A stretch of DNA of 64,000 bases from Sphingomonas sanguinis (GCF_019297835.1 NZ_CP079203.1:4211168-4275167); one strand, 5' to 3'. Shown: positions 26,099 through 34,012, counted from the first letter of the stretch. A program made the numbers and translations. Notes: generated by a model from the sequence alone, not told the origin.

Positions 26099-26722
26099 TC
26101 AGACAGGGCGGCCTGCGTCGACCCATTCGCGCATCGCTTCAACCATCTGCACGGTTGGATAAGCCTTGATGTCATCTTCTGAAGCGCCGAGCGCTAGTTC
26201 GCGCTCCCAATACCATTCTTGGAAGGCAGCGTAATTTCCGAGGATGCGGGATGCACCAACGGCAACTGCTCCGGCCTGCCGCACAAGCCATGTCCGGACG
26301 CTTCGAACGGCTTCGATGTAGTCGCCGCCATGCGGGTGGATGTCCCATCCGGCGATGTCGGAAAGGCCCTTTTGATAATCGTAACGGGTCGCCTCCAGAA
26401 TAAGGATGGCTTTACCGGTAAGCTGACCTCCACCGAACTTCCGGCATCCGTGATCAATGCCGAGTTCGAATGGCATATTTAGCCGCGCGTACTCGTCGAC
26501 CTTGGTCGATTTACAGCGGCTCAGATCATGGATGCCGTACTTCGAGCCACGGACGAGTTCTAAGATGCGATCTAGCCGGTTAGCGGCATTGTCCGCGTTC
26601 TCAGGGGCGAGACGGGGATAGAAACCCAAATCGGTTATGCAGAAGGCAATCGCCTGCAGGATTGGAGCGAAATCGTCGTCGAAGGGGCAATTTACAAAGA
26701 CCGACCGGTCAAAAGGCGGCAC
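26099..26722 (-). CDS. TIR-like / nucleoside-2-deoxyribosyltransferase-like protein (207 aa)
   Basis: Belongs to a widespread uncharacterised family that starts (F/V)VNCPFDDDF, has a helix-strand pattern close to TIR or nucleoside deoxyribosyltransferase folds, and contains DLSRCKSTKVDEYARLNMPF followed by ELG. The glutamate in NMPFELG sits where TIR NADases and deoxyribosyltransferases place their catalytic Glu; this comparison is from memory. The start is GTG 26722, two bases after the stop of the DUF2188 gene, so the two form one transcript. The gene is intact. A role as a nucleotide-acting effector is inference; an alternative is a small signalling protein with no enzymatic function. Confidence 0.6.
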   Translation of the reverse strand: MPPFDRSVFVNCPFDDDFAPILQAIAFCITDLGFYPRLAPENADNAANRLDRILELVRGSKYGIHDLSRCKSTKVDEYARLNMPFELGIDHGCRKFGGGQLTGKAILILEATRYDYQKGLSDIAGWDIHPHGGDYIEAVRSVRTWLVRQAGAVAVGASRILGNYAAFQEWYWERELALGASEDDIKAYPTVQMVEAMREWVDAGRPV

Positions 26723-26724
26723 GA

Positions 26725-26946
26725 TCAGCCCTTAGGCGGACGGGGATCGTTTCCATAGGAATTGCGCTCGCGGATTCGTCCGTCACGGCCGTGAATGTAT
26801 AGTTCGGTCTTCTGGTTGCGTGCAATCTGCGTAGCTGCTGCGATCGCTTCGGCTTGCGTCGTGTGAACGCTCGACGCGCGCGACGCGCCCGCCTTCTTTA
26901 CTCCCCAACCACCCGCGTTTGGGACGACGTGTTGACCCTTAGCCAT
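26725..26946 (-). CDS. DUF2188 domain protein (73 aa)
   Basis: A clear DUF2188 protein: MAKGQHVVPNAGGWGVKKAG at the start, then TTQAEAIAAATQIARNQKTE and HGRDGRIRERNSYGNDPRPP. These small basic proteins (lysine-rich, IHGRDGRIR core) have no proven function. The start at 26946 has AGGAG 11 bases upstream and a TATGAT box at about 20 bases. It is the first gene of a two-gene unit with the TIR-like protein, which suggests a functional link such as a regulator, antitoxin or DNA-binding partner; this is inference. Confidence 0.88.
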   Translation of the reverse strand: MAKGQHVVPNAGGWGVKKAGASRASSVHTTQAEAIAAATQIARNQKTELYIHGRDGRIRERNSYGNDPRPPKG

Positions 26947-26965
26947 GACCCTCGATTCTCCTTGT

Positions 26966-26971
26966 ATCATA
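26966..26971 (-). promoter_or_regulatory. possible -10 box of the DUF2188/TIR-like unit
   Basis: TATGAT on the minus strand inside the AT-rich TATATATGATAC, about 20 bases before the DUF2188 start. No clear -35 is seen. Confidence 0.35.
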
Positions 26972-27021
26972 TATAAGCGAAGCACGGCCTTTCCGCTAGC
27001 ATCCCTCCCGACACCGCAAGC

Positions 27022-27318
27022 TGAACGGGCGTCCGAAGCTGGGGACGGGAAGAGGTGCCTTAAGCGTCTGCAACTGGGTCTTTCGTAGCGGCTGAGCCAC
27101 CGATGGCGGTGTGGTCGACCTTAGCCGCCCACCGTGCCGATCGCGCTTCCGAAACGCCCCGCTTGGGGCGGTTGCGGCATTCCCATTTCTCCGTCCTCAC
27201 AGGGCAGTTTTGGGAAAATGCATTCGGGAACAGATTTCGGGAAAGTGGAGCCCGAAGGCGTCCGTCAGCACGACCGGCGCGGCAGGGTTCCCGTCACGGG
27301 TTCCCAAACGGGAATGCC
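27022..27318 (+). repeat. 300-bp non-coding repeat block, copy 1 (starts with a 60-bp repeat copy)
   Basis: The block opens with a copy of the dispersed repeat (TGAACGGGCGTCCGAAGCTG, then GCGTCTGCAACTGGGTC, 27022-27080). It then continues through CCGAAACGCCCCGCTTGGGG, TTTTGGGAAAATGCATTCGG and TTTCGGGAAAGTGGAGCCCG to CCCGTCACGGGTTCCCA. The same order of motifs is found at 30877-31172. Open frames here are arginine-rich and not gene-like. It covers the gap between the DUF2188 promoter and the end of the SGNH gene. Confidence 0.8.
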
Positions 27319-27356
27319 CTTATTCAGCCGGATGACTTGTAGGGCTGTCTGCTACG

Positions 27357-28520
27357 TCAATGAAAGTTGGAAGTTCTCCACAATTCTGGCCGATCATTCA
27401 ACCATGCGGTCATCCACTGTGCTAGACGCCGATGATCGTTGCGGCTTCCGTGATAATCACACGCAGAGTTTTCCGGCTCAAAATCAGGCAATATTGGGAA
27501 GTCGATGTGCGTTGCGCCAGCGTTGATCGCTGCGGAGCGGATGTCAGCCTGCGCGCTGGCGCTGAATTGCTTCGTCGTTATATCGGTAATTTTGTCTAAA
27601 TTTGGCCACGGGAGTATAAAGGTCGTCCTAGGGGAGCGCCGATGGATTGTATCAATGAGATGTCGGTAGGCCTGAACGTAGTCCGCAACCAAGGCAGCCC
27701 GATCCGGCCAATGCTCGCCCGGACGTAGTTCAGTCCCAAAGTCATTGAAGAGCATGATAACCACGACTTGGGGACGCCATGAAGGGTCGAGCCATTCTTG
27801 CGGGGCATTTGGCAGCGTGCGGGGATAAAGCGCCGACATGACCCGCTTCGGCGTAACGCCGCTGAAATCGCGCACTAGACCGATGCCGGATATGGCATTC
27901 ACCTGATAATCTGCGTCAATCGAATGCGCGACGATCGAAGGCCAAGCCGCCGAACTATCTGAACGTAACCGAACTTCCTCTTTCGTGCAGGCACGCGTAT
28001 CGGATCGGACACCATACCCAGTCATTCCCGAGTCCCCGATGAACTCGATCTGTCGGGGGCGTGGATTGGGCGGTGGTAGAGCCGTTTCATTGCGCGGGAT
28101 AAAGAATCCGTTGAATGCGCGCACAAAATCGACGCTTTCCGTCAATTTATCGAGACGCACATGGTGGCGTCCCGGCCCCAGCCCTTTGACTAGAAGCTCC
28201 ACCCGGCCGGGCTGCGGGATCGATCGAAATGCGGTGCCATCAATCGTCAGCCGATACTCATTTTTGTCATCGTCGAATTTTAGCAACAATTTATCGCCGA
28301 CGAAGGCCGCCTCCCAATATACAGCAGGCCACTGGTGATAATATGCCCATGAATCCTTTGGGGTGGGAAACTCCTGTGGCGAGGTAGCAACCCGGCCACC
28401 TATATGCGGCAACAGAGGGCGGGCATCCTTTCTGATGCTACGGCTATTCGCGTCGATAGTCAGGCTGGCCCCTGCTGGGTCCGAGGCCGCTAGCAAAACC
28501 CAAACCATAAATGCCAACAC
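27357..28520 (-). CDS. exported SGNH/GDSL esterase, CE2-like
   Basis: Secreted two-domain esterase of 387 aa. The N-terminus (MVWVLLAASDPAGASL) is a short signal peptide. An N-terminal beta-rich domain (about 30-155) with YYHQWPAVYWEAAFVGDKLL resembles the jelly-roll of CE2 acetyl esterases. The SGNH domain follows: IEFIGDSGMTGYG holds the nucleophile Ser, NAISGIGLVRDF the block II Gly, IMLFNDFGTE the block III Asn, and near the C-terminus DYHGSRNDHRRLA the His. CE2 enzymes usually remove acetyl groups from polysaccharides. GTG 28520 (GAGG 8 bases upstream) or ATG 28508 is the start. Lower GC than the core genes suggests transfer. Confidence 0.82.
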   Translation of the reverse strand: MLAFMVWVLLAASDPAGASLTIDANSRSIRKDARPLLPHIGGRVATSPQEFPTPKDSWAYYHQWPAVYWEAAFVGDKLLLKFDDDKNEYRLTIDGTAFRSIPQPGRVELLVKGLGPGRHHVRLDKLTESVDFVRAFNGFFIPRNETALPPPNPRPRQIEFIGDSGMTGYGVRSDTRACTKEEVRLRSDSSAAWPSIVAHSIDADYQVNAISGIGLVRDFSGVTPKRVMSALYPRTLPNAPQEWLDPSWRPQVVVIMLFNDFGTELRPGEHWPDRAALVADYVQAYRHLIDTIHRRSPRTTFILPWPNLDKITDITTKQFSASAQADIRSAAINAGATHIDFPILPDFEPENSACDYHGSRNDHRRLAQWMTAWLNDRPELWRTSNFH

Positions 28521-28593
28521 TGTTACTGCCTCAGTACGTGACGCTGGCCCCTTTTTGGCGTCAGATAGGCTTTCACGCCATTCCCAATTCTCG

Positions 28594-28641
28594 ATCCCAT
28601 GCGAGACGGTGCCGGCCGTCTCGTTGGTCGTTCGTTTTGGG
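28594..28641 (+). repeat. hairpin-containing repeat, copy 1
   Basis: ATCCCATGCGAGACGG, six bases, CCGTCTCGTTGGTCGTTC. A second copy lies at 33098-33145. GAGACGG/CCGTCTC can pair as a 7-bp stem. Confidence 0.6.
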
Positions 28642-28721
28642 GTGGATGACGGCCCGTTGAGCTTGAGCTATGACGCCATACCTTTTTCGTAAAAGCGCAC
28701 ACGCGGCTGCTGGGTGAACAA

Positions 28722-29240
28722 ATGAATACGGGGCGGGCTGTCAGCACACGTTTTGTAGGAATGTCCGTTGCGGTAGCGGCATTCCTCCTTGACCAAATTT
28801 CAAAGTGGCTAGTAACGTATCCTGCCGCGCTTCGTTCGCGCGAAGTCATCGATCTTATCCCATTCTTTAGCCTACGATGGGCCGAGAACTACGGCGTTTC
28901 GTTAAGCTATCTTCAAGCTGATAGCGACCTTGCACGCTGGGCGCTTGTTGCGTTCACAAGCGTTATTGCGGGTGGCGTCGCCATATGGCTCTTGATGAAC
29001 TGCGATCCAATCAATGGGGTCGGCTTAGGTCTAATTCTTGGCGGCGCCCTCGGTAACATAGCAGATCGAACCCGCCTCGGTCATGTTGTTGACTTTCTTG
29101 ATCTTCACTTCGGTGGGTGGCGACCGTTCGCGATTTTCAACGTAGCGGACTGTATGATCTCAATCGGCGTCATTGTTCTGCTGCTAAGTTCATGGGCGTC
29201 TAGGGAGAAGCACTCTCGTTCGAACCCGCTGCCGAATTAG
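28722..29240 (+). CDS. lspA: lipoprotein signal peptidase (signal peptidase II), accessory copy
   Basis: Inner-membrane aspartyl protease that removes signal peptides from diacylated prolipoproteins. Four hydrophobic segments are seen. Family motifs are DQISKWLVTY in helix 1, ENYGVSLSYL (usually NxGxxF), GALGNIADRTRLGHVVDF and FNVADCMISIGV. Both catalytic aspartates, in VVDF and NVAD, are present. The length of 172 aa is normal. It stands alone, away from ileS and other usual neighbours, and is AT-richer than the core, so it is probably an acquired second copy. The lipoprotein hydrolase at 24912 lies nearby but is not in the same unit. Confidence 0.9.
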   Translation: MNTGRAVSTRFVGMSVAVAAFLLDQISKWLVTYPAALRSREVIDLIPFFSLRWAENYGVSLSYLQADSDLARWALVAFTSVIAGGVAIWLLMNCDPINGVGLGLILGGALGNIADRTRLGHVVDFLDLHFGGWRPFAIFNVADCMISIGVIVLLLSSWASREKHSRSNPLPN

Positions 29241-29251
29241 GCGGACAGGCA

Positions 29252-29460
29252 ATTCCCGATATTCGATCCCAATGGGAAAGCCTCTCCGGTCTCGATCGCC
29301 GTTCCCAATCGGGAAGGGCAGTCGGTTACGTTGCCGGCTCGACAATCTCATAAAGACAGGCATACTGCTCGCATGACCTTCGTTGTTCACATCGCGGTAG
29401 CGACCAGCGGACGATTTAATAACCCGGCCTGATACGTCAGGTCGGGTCCGTCCGAGTGAA
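29252..29460 (+). repeat. 210-bp non-coding repeat block, copy 1
   Basis: Motif order: CGATCCCAATGGGAAAGCCT, GGTCTCGATCGCCGTTCCCA, ATAAAGACAGGCAT, TTCACATCGC, AGCGGACGATTTAATAACCC, then the hairpin CCCGGCCTGA-TACG-TCAGGTCGGG. The same order appears at 29971-30200. The two copies flank the SnoaL-like gene. Confidence 0.8.
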
Positions 29461-29554
29461 CCGATGCCGACAGGCATTGTCAGTTTGAAGCGGGAGCTGC
29501 CTTGCCAAACGTAATGGCGACAGGCTCCGCGCTCCTGGAAGAAGGGCGATAGCT

Positions 29555-29926
29555 GTGACGCTACCTGCAATCATCCAACGCTACATCGATGCGTACAATC
29601 GTAAGGACGCAGCCGCGCTGGTGGCATGTGTCGGCGACGATGTTGTGTTCGAAAACGTATCAAACTCGGGACAAAGCATGAAGATCAAGGGTCGGGCAGC
29701 CTTCGCCGAACTTGCGGAACAAGCGGCCACGATGTTCGCGACCCGCCATCAGACCATCACCAACGCAGTTGTTGATGGTGATCGTGTCGCAATGGAGGTG
29801 GATTGGACCGGCACCCCGGCTGTCGATCTTGACTCTATGAAGGCCGGTGAACCGGTCGCCATGCGAGGTGCATCATTCATGACGATCAGGGAAGGCTTGC
29901 TGACGCGGATCGTGGATTTGAGCTGA
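29555..29926 (+). CDS. SnoaL-like / NTF2 superfamily protein
   Basis: A 123-aa cone-shaped alpha+beta barrel protein of the SnoaL/NTF2 superfamily. It starts with the usual helix (IIQRYIDAYNRKDAAALVAC), then VGDDVVFENVSNSG, and ends in strands with AMEVDWTGTP and SFMTIREGLLTRIVDLS. Members include isomerases, hydrolases and simple ligand binders, so no reaction is assigned. The start is GTG 29555 preceded by GAAGGGCGAT. It stands alone between two direct copies of a non-coding repeat, like a cassette. Confidence 0.8.
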   Translation: MTLPAIIQRYIDAYNRKDAAALVACVGDDVVFENVSNSGQSMKIKGRAAFAELAEQAATMFATRHQTITNAVVDGDRVAMEVDWTGTPAVDLDSMKAGEPVAMRGASFMTIREGLLTRIVDLS

Positions 29927-29970
29927 TTTGTGCGACAATCGACGATGTGGGGGGGGCTTTGGCCCTTCCC

Positions 29971-30200
29971 ATTTCCCGATCCCAATGGGAAAGCCTCGCC
30001 GGTCTCGATCGCCGTTCCCAATCGGGAGCCGCAACATGGTGGGGGCGACCAGCGACCTCGGATGCCGTTCCACGCTGGACTACCGCCATAAGGACTGGCA
30101 TCTTCATGCAATGCCTTTCGTGATTCACATCGCCATTGCGAACAGCGGACGAATTAACCACCCGGCTTGATGCGTCGGGCCGGGTCTATCCGCTTGTGAA
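29971..30200 (+). repeat. 210-bp non-coding repeat block, copy 2
   Basis: Diverged direct copy of 29252-29460, ending in CCCGGCTTGA-TGCG-TCGGGCCGGG (30161-30184). Base changes between the copies keep every pair of the 10-bp stem, with G-U pairs allowed. Confidence 0.8.
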
Positions 30201-30240
30201 TTTAATGATGCTGCATGCATCCGCGAAGGTTTTTGGAAAT

Positions 30241-30732
30241 ATGTCTTGGGAACAACCAACCCTGCACCTTGTGTGCGGTAAAATCGCTGCTGGGAAATCC
30301 ACGCTTACGAGTGCCTTGGGGGAGCAGGCCCATACGGTCGTTGTGAAGGAAGATCACTGGTTGGCTCGCTTGTACCCCGACGAGCAAAATAGCCTCGCTG
30401 ATTATGTTCGCAACGCGACACGTCTGCGAGAAGCAATGAGCGCGCATCTTGTTGACCTACTACGGTCAGGTCTTTCGGTTGTCTTGGACTTCCCCGCTAA
30501 CACACCTGCAAGCCGGGCGTGGATGCAATCCTTGTTTGAAGATGCGGGGTGCCGGCATCAACTCCACTATCTCGACGTGCCCGATGAAGTCTGCAAATCC
30601 CGGCTAAGTCAGCGAAATAGCGACGGTACGCACGAATTTACCGTGAGCGATGACGACTTCGCCTTATTCACTAAGCATTTCGTCCCGCCAGCGCCCGAGG
30701 AAGGATTCGACGTAGTTCTGCATCAGTCCTAA
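30241..30732 (+). CDS. P-loop kinase-like AAA family ATPase
   Basis: Small (163 aa) nucleotide-binding protein. Walker A is GKIAAGKST near residue 12, followed by a DHW motif (VVVKEDHWLARLYPDEQN), a Walker B-like strand SVVLDFPANT, and a lid region with SRLSQRNSDGTHEF. The layout resembles small-molecule kinases and zeta-toxin-like kinases. ATG 30241 starts just before the beta-strand and P-loop; upstream codons belong to the repeat block. No antitoxin-like gene is adjacent. The substrate is unknown. A perfect 19-bp palindrome follows the stop. Confidence 0.78.
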   Translation: MSWEQPTLHLVCGKIAAGKSTLTSALGEQAHTVVVKEDHWLARLYPDEQNSLADYVRNATRLREAMSAHLVDLLRSGLSVVLDFPANTPASRAWMQSLFEDAGCRHQLHYLDVPDEVCKSRLSQRNSDGTHEFTVSDDDFALFTKHFVPPAPEEGFDVVLHQS

Positions 30733-30738
30733 CGACAT

Positions 30739-30779
30739 ATCCTCTCCCGTTGTACGCCAAGCGTACAACGGGAGAGGAT
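30739..30779. repeat. perfect 19-bp inverted repeat with 3-base loop
   Basis: ATCCTCTCCCGTTGTACGC, CAA, and its exact complement, 6 bp after the kinase gene stop. It would form a very stable hairpin, probably a terminator or 3'-end stabiliser, although no T-tract follows. Confidence 0.85.
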
Positions 30780-30876
30780 CAGAATTGCCCGCCTTCCCAT
30801 TTCACCATCCTTTTCGGGACAGCTCACGACCGCCTGGCCCGCGCTGATGCTGGCTGCAAGACTCCCGCTCCGAACA

Positions 30877-31172
30877 TGAACGAACGTCTGAAGTTGGGAA
30901 GCGATGAAGACGGCGCGAATGACCGGATGTGGGTCTTCACAGCGGTTGAGCGAGTGATCGCGACATGGACGATCTTGGTCGCTCACCGCGTCGATTGCGT
31001 TCTCGAAACGCACTGCTTGGGATGGGGAGCGGCTTTCCCGTTACTCCGCCTTCGCCCTATAGTTTCGGGAAAATGCATTCGAATAGATTTCGGGAAAGTG
31101 GGCCCCGCAGGCGGCCGTCAGCCCGATCGGCGCTGCGGGATTCCCGTCACGGGTTCCCAGTCGAGAGTGACG
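30877..31172 (+). repeat. 300-bp non-coding repeat block, copy 2 (starts with a 60-bp repeat copy)
   Basis: Begins TGAACGAACGTCTGAAGTTG, GAATGACCGGATGTGGGTC (30877-30935) and continues in the same motif order as 27022-27318, with GGGAAAATGCATTCGAATAG, TTTCGGGAAAGTGGGCCCCG and TTCCCGTCACGGGTTCCCA. It fills the gap between the kinase gene and the convergent GNAT remnant. Confidence 0.8.
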
Positions 31173-31694
31173 ATCGGCATGGCATCACCATAGGATGTGT
31201 CCAGTTGGCGCTTTATGCCGTCATAACGCTTTCCCGTCCCAAGGTCTTCGAAAAGCAGACTGCCTCAGGCCGTCCAACATATTTGCCAAAGTTGGGAATG
31301 CGATGGTAGCCGTTCCTCTCGTAGAACTTAACGGCGCGGCTGTTTACCAATCGTGTTTCCAGCCACAACTCGCGATAGCCATCGGCTTCTGCTCTCCTTT
31401 CAAGATCGTTTAGAATAGCTGATCCCACCCCTTTACTTGCCGGAATGGCGAACATCCGCTTTAACTCCGCCACGCCCTTCTGAAGCGGTCGATATGCCCC
31501 GCACCCCAGAGCGTTACCCTGTGCGTCATACGCCAGTACAAACGAGGCCCCGGCTCCCTCTACATCGTAGGGGTCGAATGACGATCTCCCGCTATCTCCG
31601 GTTATACCAGCCAGCGTGACCGAAAGTTGATCGAGTAGCTGTAGTGAACCGCGCCGGGTTTGTCGGAGGCTCCAACTCCTGAGAGGAAGGGGCT

Positions 31695-32021
31695 ATGACG
31701 AGCAAGACCACGAACAAGTTTTCGCCTGAGGTGCGCGCGCGCGCCGTGCGGATGGTGCTGGATCACGAGAAGGATCACCCGTCGCGCTGGGCAACGGTGG
31801 TGTCGATTGCAGCGAAGATTGGCTGTGCCGGCCAAACTCTGCACGAGTGGGTGAAGAAGGCCGAGGTCGATAGCGGCACGCGTGTCGGCGTGCCGAGCGA
31901 TGTTGCCGACCGGATGAAGGCGTTGGAACGCGAGAACCGGGAGCTGCGCCAGGCCAACGAGATACTCAGGAAAGCGTCGGCGTATTTTGCGATGGCGGAG
32001 CTCGACCGCCGAGCGAGGTGA
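31695..32021 (+). CDS. IS3 family transposase OrfA
   Basis: DNA-binding part of the transposase, 108 aa. HTH-like region [20 protein letters not shown] to [20 protein letters not shown], then a leucine zipper ([20 protein letters not shown]). A GAGGAAGGGG stretch precedes the ATG. It overlaps orfB by 4 bases in the -1 frame. Confidence 0.92.
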   Translation: MTSKTTNKFSPEVRARAVRMVLDHEKDHPSRWATVVSIAAKIGCAGQTLHEWVKKAEVDSGTRVGVPSDVADRMKALERENRELRQANEILRKASAYFAMAELDRRAR

Positions 32022-32926
32022 TGGTGTCGTTCATCGACGCGCATCGTGAGGTGTACGGGGTCGAGCCGATCTGCCGGGTTCTGCCGATCGCCCCATCCAC
32101 CTACCATGCGCATGCAGCCAGAAGGATTGAGCCGACCAGGAGGTCGGCTCGGGCTCGGCGTGATGATGCGCTCGGGCTGGAGGTGCGCCGCGTGTTCGAG
32201 GAGAACTTCCGCGTCTACGGCGTGCGCAAGGTCTGGCGCCAGCTGCGGCGGGAGGGGTTCGACATCGCCCGCTGCACCGTTGCCCGCCTGATGCGGACGA
32301 TGGGCTTGGCCGGCGTGATCCGCGGCAAGCCGGTGCGCACCACTGTCAGCGACAGGACGGCGTCATGCCCGCTCGACCGGGTAAACCGGCAATTCCGTGC
32401 GCCGGCGCCGAACATGCTCTGGGTGTCGGACTTCACCTACGTCGCGACCTGGGCAGGCTTTGTCTACGTCGCCTTCGTCATTGACACCTATGCCCGCCGG
32501 ATCGTCGGCTGGCGCGCCAGCCAGAGCGCGCATGCCGGCTTCGTCCTTGATGCGCTTGAGCAGGCACTGCACGACCGTCGGCCACTTCGGGGTGGCGGCC
32601 TCGTCCACCACTCCGACCGCGGCAGCCAGTATGTGTCCATCAAGTACACCGAGCGCCTCACCGAAGCGGGCATCGAGCCGTCGGTCGGAAGCGTCGGAGA
32701 CAGCTACGACAACGCTTTGGCCGAGACCATCAACGGCCTCTACAAGGCCGAGGTGATCCACAAGCGCGGACCCTGGCGCAGCTTCGAGGCCGTCGAATAC
32801 GCCACGCTGGAATGGGTCGACTGGTTCAACCATCGCCGGCTGCTAGAACCCATCGGCAACATCCCGCCTGCCGAAGCCGAAGAGCAATTCTATGCTGCCG
32901 CCAACATCATCGATATGGCAGCGTGA
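32018..32926 (+). CDS. IS3 family transposase OrfB (DDE)
   Basis: Catalytic half, 302 aa. An HTH_21 segment ([34 protein letters not shown]) precedes the rve integrase core, where the DDE triad is visible in [17 protein letters not shown] and [14 protein letters not shown]. The C-terminal part has [20 protein letters not shown]. It begins at GTG 32018 or ATG 32021, inside the orfA stop, or is made as a frameshift fusion with OrfA. Intact, so the element may be active. Confidence 0.93.
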   Translation: MMVSFIDAHREVYGVEPICRVLPIAPSTYHAHAARRIEPTRRSARARRDDALGLEVRRVFEENFRVYGVRKVWRQLRREGFDIARCTVARLMRTMGLAGVIRGKPVRTTVSDRTASCPLDRVNRQFRAPAPNMLWVSDFTYVATWAGFVYVAFVIDTYARRIVGWRASQSAHAGFVLDALEQALHDRRPLRGGGLVHHSDRGSQYVSIKYTERLTEAGIEPSVGSVGDSYDNALAETINGLYKAEVIHKRGPWRSFEAVEYATLEWVDWFNHRRLLEPIGNIPPAEAEEQFYAAANIIDMAA

Positions 32927-33097
32927 CTCACATCCAATGGCCTCCGGCAAACCCGGAGCGGTTCAGTAGCGCCATCGGATCAGAGGGGTGGACCGGCTCA
33001 ACGCGCATTCGCAAAAGCTCCTTTGCAACATCAGAATGCTGCGCCAGCCGACAGGCGGCGCCCACATATTCCATTGCCTCTGCATTTTCGAAAAACC

Positions 33098-33145
33098 ATC
33101 CCAAACGAGACGGCGCAGGCCGTCTTGTTGGTCGTTCCCAAACGG
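33098..33145 (+). repeat. hairpin-containing repeat, copy 2
   Basis: ATCCCAAACGAGACGG, six bases, CCGTCTTGTTGGTCGTTCCC. Matches 28594-28641 over most of its length. It lies upstream of the GNAT start and downstream of the ArsR gene. Confidence 0.6.
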
Positions 33146-33160
33146 GAACGACACAGCCGG

Positions 33161-33874
33161 TTATTGTTCGGTTAGTTTGATACCGAAGTTGACGTTGAGC
33201 GCCAGCGCTCCGGCCCTCGTGATCGAGATAATCCGCGAGCGATCGTTGCGTCGCATCCAGCCCTGTTCGATGCACGCATTCAGGAGGGCTGCACCGACCG
33301 TCCCGGCGATGTGCGGGCGGCGTTCGCTCCAATCGAGGCAGGGGCGGCAAAACAGCCTGCGCGCCGTCGTGCGGTTCAGTGCCGTATCGATATCAACACC
33401 GATCGATCGGAAGAACATGATTCCTTCGGCGGATAGCTCGCCTCCATCAGCCAGATCGGTGATGTAGCCTCGCTCACCCATGCGATCAGCGACAGCTACG
33501 GCGATGCTGCCAGCTAGATGGTCGTAGCAGGAGCGGGCGCGTCGCATTGCGGCATCGCGAGGGCCTGTCCTTACTTTGCGGTTTGCAAGGTTCGCGGGTT
33601 CGGCCGCGACCGCCATGATGCTTTCGATCATGGTGGCGACGGTCACCGAGGCGAGCCGATGATACCGGTGGCGTCCCTGCCGTTCGACCGCCAGCAGCCC
33701 CGCCTCCGTCATCCGCCCCAAGTGACTGCTCGCCGTCTGGGGGGTGATCCCCGCAACGTCGGCCAGCTCGGTCGCCGTCAGCGCGCGCCCGTCCATCAGC
33801 GTCACCAGCATCGCGCTTCGGGCAGGATCGCCGATCAGGGCGGCGATTTCGGCAATTCCGGTCGTAGTCAGCAT
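33161..33874 (-). CDS. ArsR-type winged-helix regulator with C-terminal extension
   Basis: Transcriptional regulator of 237 aa. The N-terminal wHTH (about 1-75) reads LIGDPARSAMLVTLMDGRAL, then ITPQTASSHLGRMTEAGLLA and RQGRHRYHRL, typical of ArsR. A C-terminal region of about 150 residues includes LFCRPCLDWSERRPHIAG, with a Cys pair that could bind metal or sense oxidation; this larger architecture recurs in a known helix-turn-helix subfamily. Its start is divergent from NIPSNAP and monooxygenase genes, with 138 bp between, and it probably controls them. The signal is not evident. Confidence 0.85.
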   Translation of the reverse strand: MLTTTGIAEIAALIGDPARSAMLVTLMDGRALTATELADVAGITPQTASSHLGRMTEAGLLAVERQGRHRYHRLASVTVATMIESIMAVAAEPANLANRKVRTGPRDAAMRRARSCYDHLAGSIAVAVADRMGERGYITDLADGGELSAEGIMFFRSIGVDIDTALNRTTARRLFCRPCLDWSERRPHIAGTVGAALLNACIEQGWMRRNDRSRIISITRAGALALNVNFGIKLTEQ

Positions 33875-34012
33875 TTATCTCTCACCCGAAGCGGGTTTCG
33901 TTGCACACGTCCTCGCATATGCGGCTTCCGTAATGGTTCGATGCCGATCGAAGCATCGCCCAAAGCCCGCGATCTATGAAGGCCCGGTCACGGCAACACC
34001 GGAAGGCCATTC

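Larger units (their letters stand above)
31644..32965 (+). mobile_element. IS3 family insertion sequence, apparently complete
   Basis: Terminal inverted repeats TGAACCGCGCCGGGTTTGTC (left) and, on the minus strand at the right, TGAACCGCTCCGGGTTTGCC, both followed by GGAGGC. GTA flanks both ends (31641-31643 and 32966-32968) as a 3-bp target duplication. orfA and orfB are open with all catalytic residues. It interrupts a GNAT gene. It is unrelated in ends and sequence to the IS3 element at 9497. Confidence 0.93.
31213..33008 (-). pseudogene. GNAT family acetyltransferase split by an IS3 element
   Basis: The C-terminal part (31213-31643) carries the GNAT fold: RMFAIPASKGVGSAILNDLE (acetyl-CoA loop region), then LWLETRLVNSRAVKFYERNG. 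Its frame runs into the IS end without a start. On the far side, ATG 33008, with AAAGGAG 8 bases upstream, reads MRVEPVHPSDPMALL into the other IS end in the matching frame. Joining the flanks and counting the 3-bp duplication once gives MRVEPVHPSDPMALQLLDQL and an uninterrupted protein of about 156 aa. The gene was intact until this insertion. Its substrate is unknown. Confidence 0.85.

Noticed and set aside
30241..30732. Zeta-type toxin with antitoxin
   Set aside because: The P-loop protein resembles such kinases, but no epsilon-like antitoxin gene is adjacent, so only kinase-like is claimed.
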